Shown piece after piece: positions 62,539 to 64,000 of a stretch of DNA of 64,000 nt. The translations under genes were made by a program, and so were the position numbers. Positions within the stretch are counted from its first letter, which is position 1. Each line of letters begins with the position of its first letter. The DNA lies in the NCBI GenBank assembly GCA_009840305.1, contig VXNY01000031.1, positions 124,001-188,000 of the forward strand. Direction: 5' to 3'. Below the pieces are notes generated by a model, which worked only from the letters and a program-made list of their open reading frames with translations, was not told the origin of the DNA and ran no database searches. Source of the DNA: Gammaproteobacteria bacterium (GTDB lineage: Bacteria; Pseudomonadota; Gammaproteobacteria; Pseudomonadales; Azotimanducaceae).

Positions 62539-64000
62539 TCAGTCGCTTCGGTACCGCATCGTTAGCGAGTAGTAAGGTCCTTGCCATGGTACGAGAGAAT
62601 CAGAGCGCACAATCCGCCCGCAACATGCTTCAAACTGTGCTACGTCCGGAACAGCATCAAAAGCGTTTGTCACTGCAGCTGTAACCGTGAAATTTTCCTT
62701 TAAATTGAACTCCACATGTGCATCCAACTGCCACTTTGCACTAAAGGTTTGAATGAGTTCTAACGAGGAGTTGCTTGCGTTTTTGTGAGAGCCAAATCGA
62801 TTCGCACGAACCATTAGATTCGTGCCCCCGCGAAAACGATGATACACTGTCAAAACTCCTCGATACCGCGGCCACGTATTTTCAAAATCATAAAGACCTT
62901 CGGCGTTGATTAACAGAAATGTCGTCCCATCACTGTGCGTTTGGGGTACTTGACCAACGATCTCAATCTTGTTCCAATTGACCGTACCAACTAGCTCGGT
63001 CGTACCGAATCGATTGTCAAATCTATAGGTACCGACGATGTCCAATCCCTCCGACCTTGTCTTCAGCGAGTTAGTGAAGTAGACCACTTGAGCAATGGAA
63101 TTCGCATTGGGTACTCCACGCGCGATCAGATCTGCTACGGCACGTTCATCAACAACAAACGGAGAAGATAGAGTCAGCCGATCTTCAAGTTCAACTACAT
63201 AACCATCAACTGTCATGTTCCAGTGGTCTCTAGATCCTAACACCGATCCACTCTGCGCCTGAGTTTGATTAGATGAAGGTACAGTACTGTTTCGTCGTGA
63301 CTGTGCGGTAGGACTCGATAGCACTATACCTGCGGTAATGTGCGTCGACTTTTCCGGATTGAGTGGTACAGCGCCAAAATAAGCTGCGACAGGATGACCA
63401 GTGGGAAAAATTCCTTCTGCCACTGGAATACCTTGGCTATTTATGCGGGTTACCACACTTACCGTGGAAATCTGACCAATGGTCGGAGCTTTAAAACCGG
63501 TTCCAATTGAAGATCGTATCGCTGAGTAGTTAGTAAATTTGTACTTCGTCGCAAATTTCCAAGTAGCTATGTTGCCGTAGGCACCGGCATCTTCGATCCT
63601 GCTTGCAAGATCCACTATCCAATTGTTCCCTATGTCGTAGGATAGATCAACATATCCTGCACTCCCGTCTCGAGTGCGATCCACCGAATACTGCGGAGGG
63701 TAGCCGGGGAATCCGTTTGAACCAACCGCCATGACGTTATAAATCGGGTCGCCGGCGATACAGTTGCCACCGGGTTGTGCTTCAATATCAGGATCACTGG
63801 CTATCAGTGCTTCGTGTCCAGGTATTCGACACATCGGCGTTACCAGCGCATCGTTTGGGTCTGCGTCAACTTCAGCACTAGTAATGTCCCAATTGAACGG
63901 ATCAATGCGAGCAAATGGTCCTACCATGTATGAGGCGGGATCACCCGTTCTGATTTCGTAGGAGTCTCGACGAATGTCAAAACCAAATGCAACAATTATC
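62539..64000 (-). CDS. TonB-dependent receptor, C-terminal part
   Basis: The frame is open to the right edge, so the N-terminus lies outside the window; the listed part begins in ...VAFGFDIRRDSYEIRTGDPAS. It is the barrel of a TonB receptor: IGTGFKAPTIGQIS, LNPEKSTHITAGIVLSS, DGYVVELEDRLTLSSPF, TRSEGLDIVGTYRFDNRFGT and a terminal aromatic strand YYSLTMRYRSD. NAFDAVPD lies before the last strands, as is typical. A pair of Cys in ARIPGHEALI-type loop region (MCRIPG, GGNCIAG) and FEACCGRIV may stabilise loops. It is 203 bases upstream of leuA on the same strand order, probably unrelated. Confidence 0.9.
   Translation of the reverse strand, partial: IIVAFGFDIRRDSYEIRTGDPASYMVGPFARIDPFNWDITSAEVDADPNDALVTPMCRIPGHEALIASDPDIEAQPGGNCIAGDPIYNVMAVGSNGFPGYPPQYSVDRTRDGSAGYVDLSYDIGNNWIVDLASRIEDAGAYGNIATWKFATKYKFTNYSAIRSSIGTGFKAPTIGQISTVSVVTRINSQGIPVAEGIFPTGHPVAAYFGAVPLNPEKSTHITAGIVLSSPTAQSRRNSTVPSSNQTQAQSGSVLGSRDHWNMTVDGYVVELEDRLTLSSPFVVDERAVADLIARGVPNANSIAQVVYFTNSLKTRSEGLDIVGTYRFDNRFGTTELVGTVNWNKIEIVGQVPQTHSDGTTFLLINAEGLYDFENTWPRYRGVLTVYHRFRGGTNLMVRANRFGSHKNASNSSLELIQTFSAKWQLDAHVEFNLKENFTVTAAVTNAFDAVPDVAQFEACCGRIVRSDSLVPWQGPYYSLTMRYRSD

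Noticed and set aside
1..64000. tRNA, rRNA and insertion sequences
   Set aside because: I looked for T-loop sequences (GGTTCGA-type), rRNA cores and transposase motifs; the GTTCGAA hits lie within protein genes and none has a cloverleaf around it.

Overview
The window is a stretch of gammaproteobacterial chromosome of moderate GC. Several gene orders are those of Escherichia and Pseudomonas: xerD-dsbC-recJ-prfB-lysS; rpsP-rimM-trmD-rplS beside ffh, a ypjD-type gene and a corB-type gene; rpsA-ihfB; gyrA next to ubiG and a yciK-type gene; and trpS-scpA-scpB-rluB. Three TonB-dependent receptors, an ExbB-ExbD-ExbD-TonB set and a methylcitrate operon suggest a free-living or host-associated heterotroph that scavenges large substrates and propionate or odd-chain units. 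The lineage cannot be named from the sequence alone.

Layout. 1-2.1 kb: the end of a GNAT acetyltransferase gene and a bacterial PH-domain membrane protein. 2.1-5.3 kb: an accessory patch with an Nmad3-type (nucleotide-modification-associated) gene, an unrecognised Cys-rich partner, a decayed DUF3800 gene and a small membrane protein. 5.4-7 kb: a large periplasmic helical-repeat protein. 7.5-14.6 kb: a TonB receptor facing the thrH-prpB-prpC-prpD operon. 14.6-15.3 kb: non-coding DNA with an array of 23-bp-period repeats. 15.3-17.6 kb: small genes and a VWA-like/J-domain membrane pair. 17.9-23.8 kb: an AddB/AddA-like nuclease-helicase pair. 23.9-28.9 kb: a TonB receptor and its energising complex. 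29-39.9 kb: ihfB, rpsA, an ankyrin gene, cmk, hisC, serC, gyrA, then ubiG and yciK on the other strand. 40-41.3 kb: an unknown exported protein. 41.6-52.8 kb: a long run of housekeeping genes on the minus strand from xerD to rluB. 52.9-60.6 kb: the rpsP-rplS operon, an outer-membrane-like protein, ffh, ypjD, corB and a small Cys-tailed protein. 60.6-64 kb: leuA and the end of a third TonB receptor.

The points most worth a second look are: GyrA carrying Leu and Asn at the two classical quinolone-resistance positions; ribosomal protein S16 with a roughly 204-residue, strongly acidic C-terminal tail; two housekeeping genes (cmk and yciK) with no ATG, GTG or TTG start although a Shine-Dalgarno-like sequence is present; the 23-bp-period repeat array upstream of the prp operon; and the Nmad3 plus Cys-rich protein pair, which may be part of a little-described DNA modification or defence system. 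All functional calls come from reading motifs and recalled families; no database search was run.
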